Assembly: GCF_038396675.1 (NCBI RefSeq)
Contig: NC_088926.1
Span: 3,385,001 to 3,449,000, forward strand
Direction of reading: 5' to 3'
DNA: 64,000 nt
Source of the DNA: Hydra vulgaris
Taxonomy: Eukaryota > Cnidaria > Hydrozoa > Anthoathecata > Hydridae
Of the stretch, positions 46,886-57,139 are shown piece after piece. Position 1 is the first letter of the stretch, and every line of letters begins with the position of its first letter. The notes under the pieces were generated by a model that saw only the letters and a list, made by a program, of their open reading frames with translations, did no database searches and was not told where the DNA came from. The translations under genes were made by a program, and so were the position numbers.

Positions 46886-47554
46886 TTTCAATTGAATACT
46901 AGTGAACATTAGTGAATATTAACGTTGTCTATTATAGAAATACCGCTGATATAATTTAGTACTTTCGTATTTGTCGATAAAGTTAGATGATTTTGAAGTG
47001 GAAAATTAAGTATAAATTATTAAATATTATTATATTTAGAAGGTAAGTGCTTTTCTTTTTATATGCATTCATGCAAAGCAGTAAAAATCATAGAATTATA
47101 ATTTTCATTACAATAAGTTAAGTTATCAGAATGTTTAGCTAATAGGTAATAAACTAGTTATATTTATAATATTGGTAATATTTTTTAACTGCTTGTTAAA
47201 AAAACTTGCAATTTTGTTCTAGCGATTTAAAATTTGATTTAAAATTACATTTTTTAATTTAAAATTTTTAAATTAAAAAGTGTATATAAACGCGATACAG
47301 GTAGAACAATGTTTTTGTATTGAGTACGCACTAGGTTTTGTTATAGTACGAGGGTAGTACGAATTAACAAAGAAACACAAATTATGTGTACATGTCTGAT
47401 ATAAAATTAAAAGGGCGGAGTCAAAATACGAACTAAAGAATAAATACAAATTAAGTATATTATTTAATCAAAAATAAATAGCTATATGTATTTATATCTA
47501 TTGGGTTAAAACATAGATATAATTGTTCTAATAAAATATTTTTCTTACAATAGC

Positions 47555-48810
47555 ATGGACTCAAAAAGAACTTGTATGAGTAGAGCCAGAAAAAAGAAAT
47601 TAAAAAAGGAGACTGATGATAGATTACGTAAAAACAATACAAAGATATCCTTATTTTTTCATCAGTAGAACAGAAACCTAGTGAAGTAGTTGTGGATAAA
47701 AAATATCATGATATGTCGAATACTCAATATTAAATATGTCGTTACTAGTACTTCTCAAGCAACCCAACAAGAAAAAATGTTATCTGTTTCAATTAACTTA
47801 GAATACAATGAAATTTCGAAAGATCATAATGAATCTCGTTATAAAAGTAATGCAGATATTTTTGCAAATCCTAACAATCTTACCACTGCAATGCAAGTTA
47901 AAGAAACAGATCTAGAACCGAATATATTTCAGTAATTAAATACATTTACAACAGATATGGGATATTTTAAAGGAAAATTTCTTGATAATAGCACAAAAAG
48001 ATTTATTATTTCTTCTGAAAGATGTAAACCACAAGGACCATTAAAAAAAATCCTTCATAATTGTAGACATTTTCCCACAAATTATTATTATTGTGCATAT
48101 AAATTTGGTCGAACACAGCAATTTTGGCTCACTATAAAATATCTTAGTCCAGCTATCCAAAATGAAGTGATTCAATATTTAAGTCAAAATTTAGAAAAAA
48201 CGTTATTGGAAATAAATGAATCTGCCTTTTTTCTATTATAGTTGACACAACTTAAGACGTATCTAGAAAAGAACAACTAAGTTTAATTTTTCGATACGTT
48301 CACATAATTCGCAAACAGGACACTCAACCTTGTCAAATAGAGATTAAAGAAATATTTTTGGATTTTATGAAATAAAAGATCACTCGGCAGTAATTTTGAC
48401 CAATCAATTGTTATTATTGCTCAAAAATAAAGGAATAGATTTAAAAAAGTGCCGTGGTCAAGGATATGACGGAGCTAATGTGATGATTGGCATTTATTCA
48501 GAAAAAAATAAATAATATTCAGCCATCTGCGCAATATGTTCATTGTGCGAGTCACTATTTAAACCTGGTTATAAATGACGCTGTTTCTGGTTGTAGAGAA
48601 GTAAACAATTTTTTTATAATTTTACAAGAAATTTTCTCTTTTTTTAGCAACAGTATTAAAAGATGGGATTTGTTATCAAATTTTAGCGGGGAATCGGAAG
48701 AAACATTAAAAAAATTAAACCCAACAAGATGGTCTTTAAGAATTAATTCTTTATTAGCTATAAAGTTACACTTTTTAAATATAGTTAAAAGTTTAACTGA
48801 AATTTTTTAA
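47555..48810 (+). pseudogene. hAT transposase (ZMYM/DUF4371-like), broken
   Basis: It starts MDSKRTCMSRARKKKLKKET. A TTF-type zinc-finger-like segment lies at 47957-48160 (RPIISSERCKP-like: FIISSERCKPQGPL, HFPTNYYYCAYKFGRTQQFW). Then KGIDLKKCRGQGYDGANVMI (hAT catalytic region), YVHCASHYLNLVIND and LNPTRWSLRINSLLAI (TRW motif). Frame changes occur near 47665, 47935, 48240, 48355 and 48500, and the C-terminal dimerisation domain is not seen. The element is dead but its ends are well preserved. Confidence 0.8.
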
Positions 48811-49583
48811 AAATATTCGAAAAGAGTAGAACAAACTGAAGCTCTAAAATTAAGGGACAAAATATCAAACTTTAAATTTGTTTTTATTTGCGTTATTATG
48901 TATCACATATTAACGAATGTAAACTATACTGCGTTAAGAAAGTATAGCTATTATGAAAATAAAAATTCTGCCATAGAAATAAGTGAGGTAAAGTTAGTTT
49001 TTGCTATTAAGTATGCATATCTTAAAAATAATTTCAATGTTCGTTCTTTTTTATAATTATTTTGAGAAAAGATTCTTGATTATTTCTTAAATTTATAAAA
49101 CAAATATTTTTTATATACTTAATCGTGTTATATTAACTCAATATAACAATCAAATTTGGATATTTCATTTGTGAATATATATTGAAAAAATTTAAAGTGG
49201 GAGGGCCCCTTTACATTTTTGGCGGGGGAGGGGGGCAAATTTATAGTTACGCCACTGATAGAGATGCATTTGTATTTAGTGAAAAATTTTATGGAATGAA
49301 CGATTTAATAACACAAAGCAACATAACTCCTTCAGACTATAAAGATTTATACCCACTTATAGTTTTTGATGGTAGCAGACAATAAGAAAACTTAAAATCA
49401 TCAGTAGTAGATGTACAAATTAAAGCAAAATTTAATGCAGCTGTTCCAGCAGATACTGAAGCGTTTGCTGTTGTAATATCTGATAAGTTTTTACACTTTC
49501 AATCAGACGGAAATAAATTGTACGTTGTTTATTAACTTTTTTTTTAATTGATTTAAAATTTTTTTTATCTTTACATAATAAAA

Positions 49584-50135
49584 ATGTATTATACAAGAAA
49601 AAACTTTCAGAAGTTGTTAAATGAAAATAACATTTCACAAACATCTAAAAATTATGTCACATTGTTACTGATTGCTGTAGATAATGGGTTGATAGATAAA
49701 GAATCAATCATGTCAAAAGCAACAGAAGCAACTGATGAGAAAAGGCTAGTTGGAAGACCTAGAATACATCCAGTAAAAGAAGTAAATGAGAAAAGACAAG
49801 TTGGAAGACCTAGACTACATCCAGTAAAAGAAGAGAAAAAGCAAAAAAAAGAATATGAATCCGTCAGGGTTAGGGTTCTAAAATATGAAAAATTAAGAAC
49901 AATAAAGAAAAAACCAGTCACTATTAAATTAACAAACATAGAAACAGGAGAAGAAACAGTATATAAATCCTTATATAGTGCTATGCGAGGAACTGGGCAT
50001 GGATACAGTTATTTTGAATTGCGTGATGGGAAGATTGATGATGGTTATAAGATTGAAATATTAAATTCTGAAAAACAAAAAAATAAACTTGATATATATA
50101 AAAAATGGGATCTAATAATTTATTTGAAAATCTAA
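49584..50135 (+). CDS. Polinton AT-hook protein
   Basis: Intact 183-codon frame starting MYYTRKNFQKLLNENNISQT. Two AT-hook-like motifs stand in a tandem duplication (RLVGRPRIHPVKE and RQVGRPRLHPVKE, residues ~53-81), followed by a Lys/Arg-rich segment. The C-terminal part (TNIETGEETVYKSLYSAMRG, then YFELRDGKIDDGYKIEI) resembles small DNA-binding modules found near homing endonucleases and in large DNA viruses. A role in binding the AT-rich Polinton genome is inferred from the AT-hooks. Confidence 0.6.
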   Translation: MYYTRKNFQKLLNENNISQTSKNYVTLLLIAVDNGLIDKESIMSKATEATDEKRLVGRPRIHPVKEVNEKRQVGRPRLHPVKEEKKQKKEYESVRVRVLKYEKLRTIKKKPVTIKLTNIETGEETVYKSLYSAMRGTGHGYSYFELRDGKIDDGYKIEILNSEKQKNKLDIYKKWDLIIYLKI

Positions 50136-50455
50136 ATGCAATTGAAAAATTAAAAAATAGTTTAGATAAAATAAATTGGTATCAGTTATCTGAAAATCCA
50201 AATGCTATTGAAATGTTAAAAGATAATTTAGATAAAATATATTGGGAAGAATTATCTTCAAATCCAAATGCTATTGAAATATTAAAAAATAATTTAGATA
50301 AAGTAGATAGGTATCAGTTATCTCAAAATCCTAAGGCAATTGAAATATTAAAAAACAATTTAGATAAAGTAAAATGGGAATGGTTATCTAAAAATCCAAA
50401 TGCGATTGAATTATTATCTTTCATATATAAAAATTCTGAAAATTTAAAAAAATAA
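50105..50455 (+). CDS. LSxNPNAI 22-residue repeat protein (giant-virus-type repeat)
   Basis: Intact 116-codon frame whose first 31 bases overlap the end of the AT-hook frame. It is almost entirely four to five copies of a 22-residue unit, for example NPNAIEILKNNLDKV then DRYQLSQ, with unit starts at about 50139, 50199, 50265, 50331 and 50397. The same NPNAI...L...W..LS pattern is familiar from long repeat proteins of Mimiviridae-like and other giant viruses, where it is abundant and of unknown function. I do not recall it as a standard Polinton gene. The DNA repeat is 66 bp. The internal frame has stayed open although the large neighbouring genes are broken. Confidence 0.75.
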   Translation: MGSNNLFENLNAIEKLKNSLDKINWYQLSENPNAIEMLKDNLDKIYWEELSSNPNAIEILKNNLDKVDRYQLSQNPKAIEILKNNLDKVKWEWLSKNPNAIELLSFIYKNSENLKK

Positions 50456-50473
50456 AATCTTGTCATATAAATA

Positions 50474-50662
50474 ATGGAAAATACACTTCGCATGGATACG
50501 GAGTATCTACTAGATGAACATATTCCAGATATAACATCTTCAGAAATTTTAACCCCTGCACCTTTTATATATAGAACATTGACAATTACAAAAGAGCAGG
50601 AGATTGCAAAATATCTAAATATTACTTATTATTGTAGAATACGAGGATGGGGATGCATTTAA
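50474..50662 (+). pseudogene. partial duplicate of the polymerase N-terminal region
   Basis: MENTLRMDTEYLLDEHIPDI at 50474 repeats sequence found again at about 50895-50950 (ILRMDIEYLLDEPVPDI), and both are followed by an LxPAPF/LAPSPF motif. It therefore looks like a partial tandem duplication of the 5' end of the polymerase gene. The frame ends at 50660 without any polymerase domain. Confidence 0.5.
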
Positions 50663-50763
50663 ATTTCATATGAAAATTTACATATGAAATATTGACAAGA
50701 AAAAATATTTTGAAAATGATATAAAGAAATTTTTTCTATAAAAAAAATCTTACATATATAAAA

Positions 50764-53700
50764 ATGGAAAATAAAACGGTAAAAGAATTAAAACAAATCG
50801 CTAAAGAACGAGGAATTAAATATTATCATAATATGCGAAAAAGTCATCTCATTACAGAGTTATCGCACCCACCGATGCAATCAGTTGAACGGAGAAATAT
50901 ACTTCGAATGGATATAGAATATCTACTTGATGAGCCTGTTCCAGATATATGATCAACAATTTTAGCTCCGTCACCTTTTCAGTCTATTACACAAATAGAA
51001 AAGAAATAAATAAAAAGATTAATTCTCTTGCAGATTGGATTGTATCATATGTTCCAGAACCAATTAAAAAGGTTGTGAATAAACAAGTTGATGAATTAAA
51101 ATCTACCTGTTTTAAACTTGTATCAAAAATTTGGAATTAGAAATCTAATAGAATTTAAATTATCACAGCTGTTAAGAATGTAACAAATCAGTTTTCAGTT
51201 AAAGGAATAAAAGGATATGATGCTATATCTTTCATGAATGCTGCTAAAAAAAAGTGCAATTAAAATACTTAAAGAAAATAGAAAATCAAAAGTTAATATA
51301 GTTCTCACTTGTGAAATGGAGAAAACTAGTATTACAACAGGAGAAACTATAACCACAACTGTTCCATTTACAATGAAGAGTACTGTTGTATTAGAATCAA
51401 CAGATTTAGATGTGTTTTATGAAACAGCAAAGTTGAGAATTTTAGAAAATTTATCATCATTTCAACAGCTAGGGTCAAATTGGAGATTTGCTTCTGTTAA
51501 AAAGATGGATATAAATACTATAAAGTATAATCCTCTTAAAGCTAAATCTTATATTCCACTTGATAAAAATGTAGCAACTAAAAAGGCAATCATTAATATA
51601 AAAAATGAAGATAATGAATGCTTTAAGTGGTGTATTGCTAGATTTTTAAACCCTAAAGATAAAAATCCTGAAAGAGTTGATAAAGAGCTTATAATACAAT
51701 CTAATAAAATTAATTGGGAAAAAATAATATTTCCAGTATCTTTAAATCAAATTACGCAATTTGAGAATAACAATAAAGATATAAGTGTGAATGTATACGG
51801 ATACGAGAATTCAGTTTATCCTTTACGTATTTCAAAGAATAATGATCGTCAGCATTTAATAGATTTATTATTAATCTCAAATAGTGAAACTAATTCTTAT
51901 GGATCCGAAGGATCTAATTCATATGGATCCAAAGATGGATCTAATTCTTATGGATCCGAAGGATCTAATCATTACTGCTTAATAAAAAAGTTTAAGCAGA
52001 TTGCTATCTTCCCAAATATCTAAGAATAAATGTACTACACACTATTGTAGAAATTGCTTACATGGATTCAATACTGAAGAATCATTATCTAAACACAAAT
52101 TGTATTGCAATACACATGATTCAGTACGCATTGAACTTCCACCACCAAATCGACAATGCAGTTTATCAATCACAATAGATCGATGAGAGTACCATTTGTA
52201 GTATATGCTGACTTTGAAAGTTTCATCAAACCCATCAACACTTGCGAACCTAATCCTAATGAATCCTATACTAAACAGTATCAAAAGCATATACCAAGTT
52301 CGTTCTGCTACTACATTAAATGTTTTGATGAAAGTTTTTACCAAAGCAATCCAGTTTCATTTACTGCAAGTAATGAAACGGATGATGTTGCACTAATATT
52401 TGTTGACAGATTACAAGAAGATATCATAAAAATTTGTAATAGGATTAAATTTAAAAAGAATATTGTATATACACATGAAAATAAGAATGATTTCGATGAA
52501 TGTCACATTTGCGGAAAAGATTTGGATAATGATAAAGTACGTGATCACTGTCACATTACTGGAAAATATGTGGTGCTGCTCATAATAGTTGTAATTTAAA
52601 ATATAAAATTCCAGATTTCTTCCCAGTACTATTTTATAATTTATCTGGTTATGATAGTCACTTATTTATCAAGAAATTATTAAGAGGTAAATTGAGCTGT
52701 ATCCCAAACAACGAAGAAAAGTATATTAGCTTTTCTAGAGAGATTAAAGTTGGAGAGTTTGTTAAAGATGGAAAGAGTGTTGAAATAAAGCGTCAGATTC
52801 GTTTCTTAGACAGTTAGATTTATTCCTTCTAGTTTAGATTCTTTATCAAAAAATTTATTAAAAGAGCGATGTAAAAATATTGTAAAATTGTATTCAGGTA
52901 AACAATTAGATCTATTACCAAAAAAAAAAGGCGTATATCCATATGATTGGGTAGACTCTGTTAATAAATTTAATGAAACCCAATTACCCACAAAAGAATT
53001 GTTCTTTTCTAAATTGAACGATGAAGATATTAGTGATGATGATTACTCACATGCACAAACTGTATGGAACGAATGTAAATCATTTAAAGATTATCATAAT
53101 TTGTACAACGTTTCAGATGTACTTTTACTAGCAGATGTTTTTGAAAATTTTAGAGATGTTTGCATGAAAAATTATAAATTAGGTCCGGGTTGGTATTTTA
53201 CATCACCAGGATTAGCTTGGGATGCAGCATTGAAGAAAACAAAAGTAAAATTAGACTGTTGAGCGACTACGATATGATACTAATGATAAAGAAAGGAATA
53301 AGAGGTAGAATCAGTATGATATCAAATAGATTAGGAACATCTAATAACAAGTACATGGATGACGCATATGATAAAAGCAAAGAATCAACATTCATCAAAT
53401 ATCTAGACGCTAATAATCTATATGGATGGGCGATGAGTAAGCCACTTCCATCACATGGGTTCAAATGGATGGATGAAGATGAGTTAAAAAACTGGAAATC
53501 AATTCCATGTATACTAGAAGTTGATTTAAATTATCCTGAACATCTGCATGATAATCATAATGACTACCCACTTGCTCCTGAAAGAGTAAATGTTGATAAA
53601 GTTGAAAAACTAGTCCCTAACTTGGAAAATAGGAAAAATTATGTTATCCATTATGAAAATCTTAAATTGTATGAAAGATTAGGTCTAAAGATCACAAAAA

Positions 53701-54610
53701 TTCATAGAGGTCTAAGTTTTGAACAAAGCGCTCGGTTAAGCGAATACATTGAGCTAAATACTAATCTAAGAACCAAGGCAACGAATGATTTTGAAAAAGA
53801 CTTTTTCAAACTGATGAACAACTCAGTATTTGGAAAAAAAGTGGAGAACATTGAGAACAGAGTTGATTTTAGATTAGTGACGAATAGAAATGAAGCTGTT
53901 AAATTAGCTTCAAGACCAAACTTTGAGAGTCGAACGATATTTAATGAAAATTTAATAGCGATTCACATGAAGAGAACCAAATTAATGTATAACAAACCAA
54001 TTTACTTAGGCATGTGTATTTTAGATTTAAGTAAAACTCTAATGTACGAATTTCATTACGATTATATAAAAAATAAATATTCTGATCGAGCAAAACTATT
54101 CTTTACAGATACTGATTCTTTAGCATACGAAATAAAAATAGAAGATTTTTATGCTGATATTTCTGAAGATGTTGAAAGCAAATTTGATACAAGTGAATTT
54201 GATCCAAGGCATCCAGCAATAGAACTTGTAGGATTCAAAGTTGAAAGAAATAAAAAAGTAATTTAAATGTTTAAAGATGAGTCTGGAGGAGCACAAATTG
54301 AAGAATTTGTAGGATTAAGATCTAAATTGTATTCCTACAAAGTACACGGTAAAGAAAATAAAAAATGTAAAGGAATAAAGAAAAATGCTGTAAAAAATCA
54401 TATACCACATGAAGATTATAAACATTGTTTATTAAATAAAGTGGATCAAATTAGGAAAATGAATGTAATAAGATCACATTCACATAAAATTTACACAGAA
54501 GAGGTCAATAAATAGCATTAAGTGCAGACGATGATAAAAAAGTCATTTTAGGGGACGGAATTCACACATTAACATATGGGCACTACAAATTAAAAGAAAT
54601 CAATAGCAAA
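50764..54610 (+). pseudogene. Polinton protein-primed DNA polymerase B, multiply frameshifted
   Basis: The N-terminus MENKTVKELKQIAKERGIKY is a SAP/Rho-N-like start. From 51238 (after a shift) comes a long N-terminal domain with ECFKWCIARFLNPKDKNPER; from 52030 a Cys/His finger (CTTHYCRNCLHGF). The exonuclease region opens with VVYADFESFIKPI (52197), followed by CHICGKDLDNDKVRDHCHIT. The polymerase core has DANNLYGWAMSKPLPS (motif A), KLMNNSVFGKK (motif B) and LFFTDTDSLAYEI (motif C, DTDS). A C-terminal piece runs to about 54600. Breaks lie near 50951, 51130-51240, 52000, 52185, 52570, 52818, 53262, 54266 and 54513. A tandem GSEGSNS-coding insert occupies 51892-51975. The enzyme would replicate the element from a protein primer. 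Confidence 0.93.
51892..51975 (+). repeat. 24-nt hairpin repeat, three units, in-frame in polymerase
   Basis: TATGGATCCGAAGGATCTAA-type units encode YGSEGSNS three times (the middle one reads YGSKDGSNS). Each unit holds GATCC-GAA-GGATC, able to form a small stem with a GAA loop. Confidence 0.75.
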
Positions 54611-54645
54611 CAGGTCAATTAGGCAGCAGAAATGAGCAACATGGA

Positions 54646-55009
54646 AAAATAATTTTTTACAAGAAAAAAAATTATTAAAAGTGATTAAATAAATTATTTA
54701 TATATATAAAATGAGAATGACAATTGAAAATGCTAATAACAAACGAAAGTTGAAATTAAAAACTTTATTAATTAGTAAAGATGGTATAATAAGGATAATA
54801 AAAATAATGATAAATAAGATTGATGAAGTTGATAAAATAATAAAAGCGGTAAAAGAACATTACAAATATTACAGTGAAGTATTAACAATGTAGATTTTTT
54901 CATCCTTTACAGCCAAAAAATTGATAAATATGATTCATATAAAGGTTACTACAATCACATTGAAATCTATAGACCAATTTCAAGTGACGTAAAAGCAAAA
55001 TGTAAACAA
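54646..55009 (+). pseudogene. lysine-rich small open frame at the polymerase edge of the Polinton
   Basis: A 60-codon frame starts MRMTIENANNKRKLKLKTLL at 54711 after a TATATATA leader like those before other genes of this element. After its stop a second frame (IDKYDSYKGYYNHIEIYRPI) continues to 55009. Unrecognised. It may be the last Polinton gene or part of the terminal region. Confidence 0.3.
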
Positions 55010-55108
55010 TAAGCGCGCAGATACTTGCAGGCAACATAGTCAACATTTACTTTTACTTGATAAACATAACTATTTAAAATATTAAAATCAATTATCAATA
55101 AGTAAAAA

Positions 55109-56895
55109 ATGAATATTTCAAACCCAATTGAAGTAAATCCAGAAAATTTTAATGAAAGTGTTTGGAAGAAAGACATTACAAAGTTGCCTGACATTACTTG
55201 GAGAGACGTTTTAATTTGTCTCATAGACACTCCTAGTGAGTTTTCAAAAAAAAATACCAAAGCATATAAATCATTGGAGGCATATAAAACATGTTTTTTG
55301 TGTGGCCATGTGCAGGATTGTTGGTATGCTACCAGCATCAACGAAGATTATTGTTTTATAAAAAGTAAAGTTACATTTTATTTTTTATTTATTACTTTGT
55401 TTGAGACAACAAGTACAAGGTCCATAGTTGAAATAAACATAATTAGTTATTAATTCTGTCTGCATACACATGTCTGCAATAAATTTACTGCATACACAGC
55501 TGCATTTTTATATACATATACATATATGTATATGTGGGTATATATATTATATGTTGGTTTTAAACTAATTTGTTTGCTCTTAATTTTAGTATATTAGTAG
55601 CAAAGCGATTTTTGTTCACTATCACTGTCAAATAACTTAGTTACGCTATATAGAGTAGGAGAAATGAAATAAACATTTCATTACATCCAACTTTTTTATA
55701 ATTCAAAAAATAAATCTTAAATTTTGAGAATTACATTTTAGAGTAAAGCAAAGTTGACAAAAATTTGATTATATAGAAATAACTTTTCATATTTTACTGC
55801 AAACAGGTGTTATCTTTATTTAGGTTCTTCCAAGCCAGCGAGTTAGCATAAAAAGTTCCATGTATGATGTATGGGTTTGTCTTCACAAAGATGGGTGGGT
55901 TAAAAAAAGCAGCTGCACTTGTCCAGTGGGACTAGGTTCAGCTTGCTCACATATTGTAGCTCAACTTTTTAAACTTGAGGCTGCTGTGCACCACCGTTTA
56001 AATAGAGAAGATGCGTCAACAAGTCAGCTTTGTTCATGGAATGCCTCAAAGCGCAGTTTTAATGCAGCACCATTAAGCGCTATAAATTTTAGCAAAAATA
56101 AAAAAAGAGGACAGTTACCCTCAATTAATGAGCTTGTATTAAAAAAAAAAAAAAAGTATAAGAGCATCAACTATGTTTAAATTAAATGGGAATTATTCAT
56201 ATATTGACCAATCATTTTGCATATCAGTCAGCGACTTTAACACCTTACGCCAATCCAATCCTAAATCTGTTATATTTACCAGCTTAGATACTAATAGCAA
56301 TCATAAATCAAGTGATACTGAGTCAGGTTCAAAGATGAGATGAATTGTTTACCAGAACCTATAACGAGCTTGTTTGATCCTACTTGCAAAGATCTATCTC
56401 AGTTTGAGCTTTTAAAACACTCTAAAAAACTTTATGTAGACTTTAGTCAAACTTATTTTGAAAAACAATACGATCAACTTGCCAAAGTAACATACCAACA
56501 AAATCTATCATCAGCTTGGCAGGTTCATCGGGCAGGAAGAATTACAGCTTCAATATGTTTTAATGTATTTCACACAAATAAATTTGTTCTCAGTGAATCT
56601 CGTATCCAAGAAATCATGCAATATAAAAAAGATTTTTATAGCATATTTACACAATACGGTAAGAAAATGGAAAATTGTGCCAAAAATACATTTTATGAGG
56701 TCCAGTTAAAGAAGCACAGCAATTTTTCGTTTATTAACTCTGGTTTTTATGTTATGGCTGATATGCCTTTTTTGGCAGCTTCTCCTGATGGAATATTTAC
56801 CTGTTCTTGTTATGGAAAGGGTGTTTTAGAGATTAAATGCACATATAATTATATCAGAGTTAGACATTACAACTGTAATGTCTAACTCTGATATA
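55109..56895 (+). pseudogene. SWIM-finger plus YqaJ-type nuclease gene, intron visible, 3' end lost
   Basis: Exon 1 starts MNISNPIEVNPENFNESVWK at 55109. It ends near 55364 at a GTAAAG donor and resumes after TTTATTTAG at 55824 with LPSQRVSIKSSMYDVWVCLH. Exon 2 holds SCTCPVGLGSACSHIVAQLF, a SWIM-type finger. A run of 15 A near 56140-56154 shifts the frame. After a second break at 56340, the YqaJ-like recombinase/exonuclease domain follows, with WQVHRAGRITASICFNV, QYGKKMENCAKNTFYEV, MPFLAASPDGIFTCSC (catalytic Asp) and GVLEIKCTYNY (E-x-K), which is cut off by a perfect palindrome at 56850-56895. SWIM+YqaJ genes are numerous in cnidarians and may be domesticated or element-borne. Confidence 0.75.
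56850..56895. repeat. perfect snap-back palindrome, 21-bp arms, 4-nt loop
   Basis: The left arm starts TATATCAGAGTTAGACATTA, the loop is AACT, and the right arm is the exact reverse complement. YqaJ homology stops in the left arm. Confidence 0.95.
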
Positions 56896-57139
56896 TAGAC
56901 AAGAAATTGATTAATATATAATTAGGTGAATGTAACTTAAGTTATAGGATCAAGAGCGGCCTTTTCAGTAAATTTAAAGTTTACAATAAAGAAATAAAGA
57001 ATTCGCAGTTAACAATTTTACATAATAAACTGCTATATCTGCACAAATAAAAGCAATTGTAAGCAATATACACCAGAAAAGAATAATAAACATGTTGTAT
57101 ATGATATATATTTGAAACATTAATATTATAGTATAAATT

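Larger units (their letters stand above)
46633..49257 (+). mobile_element. hAT transposon, 2625 bp, in the capsid gene
   Basis: Terminal inverted repeats are CAGTGGCGTAACTA at both ends. A perfect 8-bp target duplication ATAGAGAT lies at 46625-46632 and 49258-49265. GC-rich subterminal stretches (GGGAGGGCCCC near the left end, GGAGGGCCCC near the right) contrast with the AT-rich interior. It carries a broken transposase. Confidence 0.97.
45668..49535 (+). pseudogene. Polinton major capsid protein candidate, interrupted by a hAT element
   Basis: Pieces at 45690-45790 (TYESAGEIRINIERQD, then a frame change and an in-frame TAG) lead into a clean 214-codon frame with FEGRLLKLDGLMTAYVNADV, VYYPGQATTMLGMLKYPNDF, NQLWYKDSSTTTVDNSGF, LRHIFGICDDYNKVIYGFKH and RARQCDTITVPQSKRF. 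One more shift at about 46435 is followed by KTSPEKPRYIIVGFQTNKDE and YPAVDYNLSFPNHQF. The hAT insertion at 46633-49257 splits the gene. After it come KFYGMNDLITQSNITPSDYK, a stop at 49383, and the end SDKFLHFQSDGNKLYVVY. I equate this abundant Polinton family with the double-jelly-roll capsid protein from context and memory, not from structure. Confidence 0.7.
37290..54645. mobile_element. Polinton/Maverick element, degraded, with two later transposon insertions
   Basis: The four hallmark genes are present: integrase with chromodomain, FtsK/A32-type packaging ATPase, capsid-type genes and protein-primed DNA polymerase B, plus several small Polinton-type proteins. Integrase (minus strand) lies at one edge and polymerase (plus strand) at the other, as is usual. 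The gene order is integrase, PLA2-like, ATPase, capsid candidate, hydrophobic protein, dUTPase-like, membrane-segment protein, unknown, small protein, major capsid candidate, AT-hook, repeat protein, polymerase. I could not find the terminal inverted repeats or 6-bp duplication. Without the pogo-like and hAT insertions it would be about 11.9 kb, smaller than typical 15-20 kb elements. Most large genes have several frameshifts. Confidence 0.9.
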
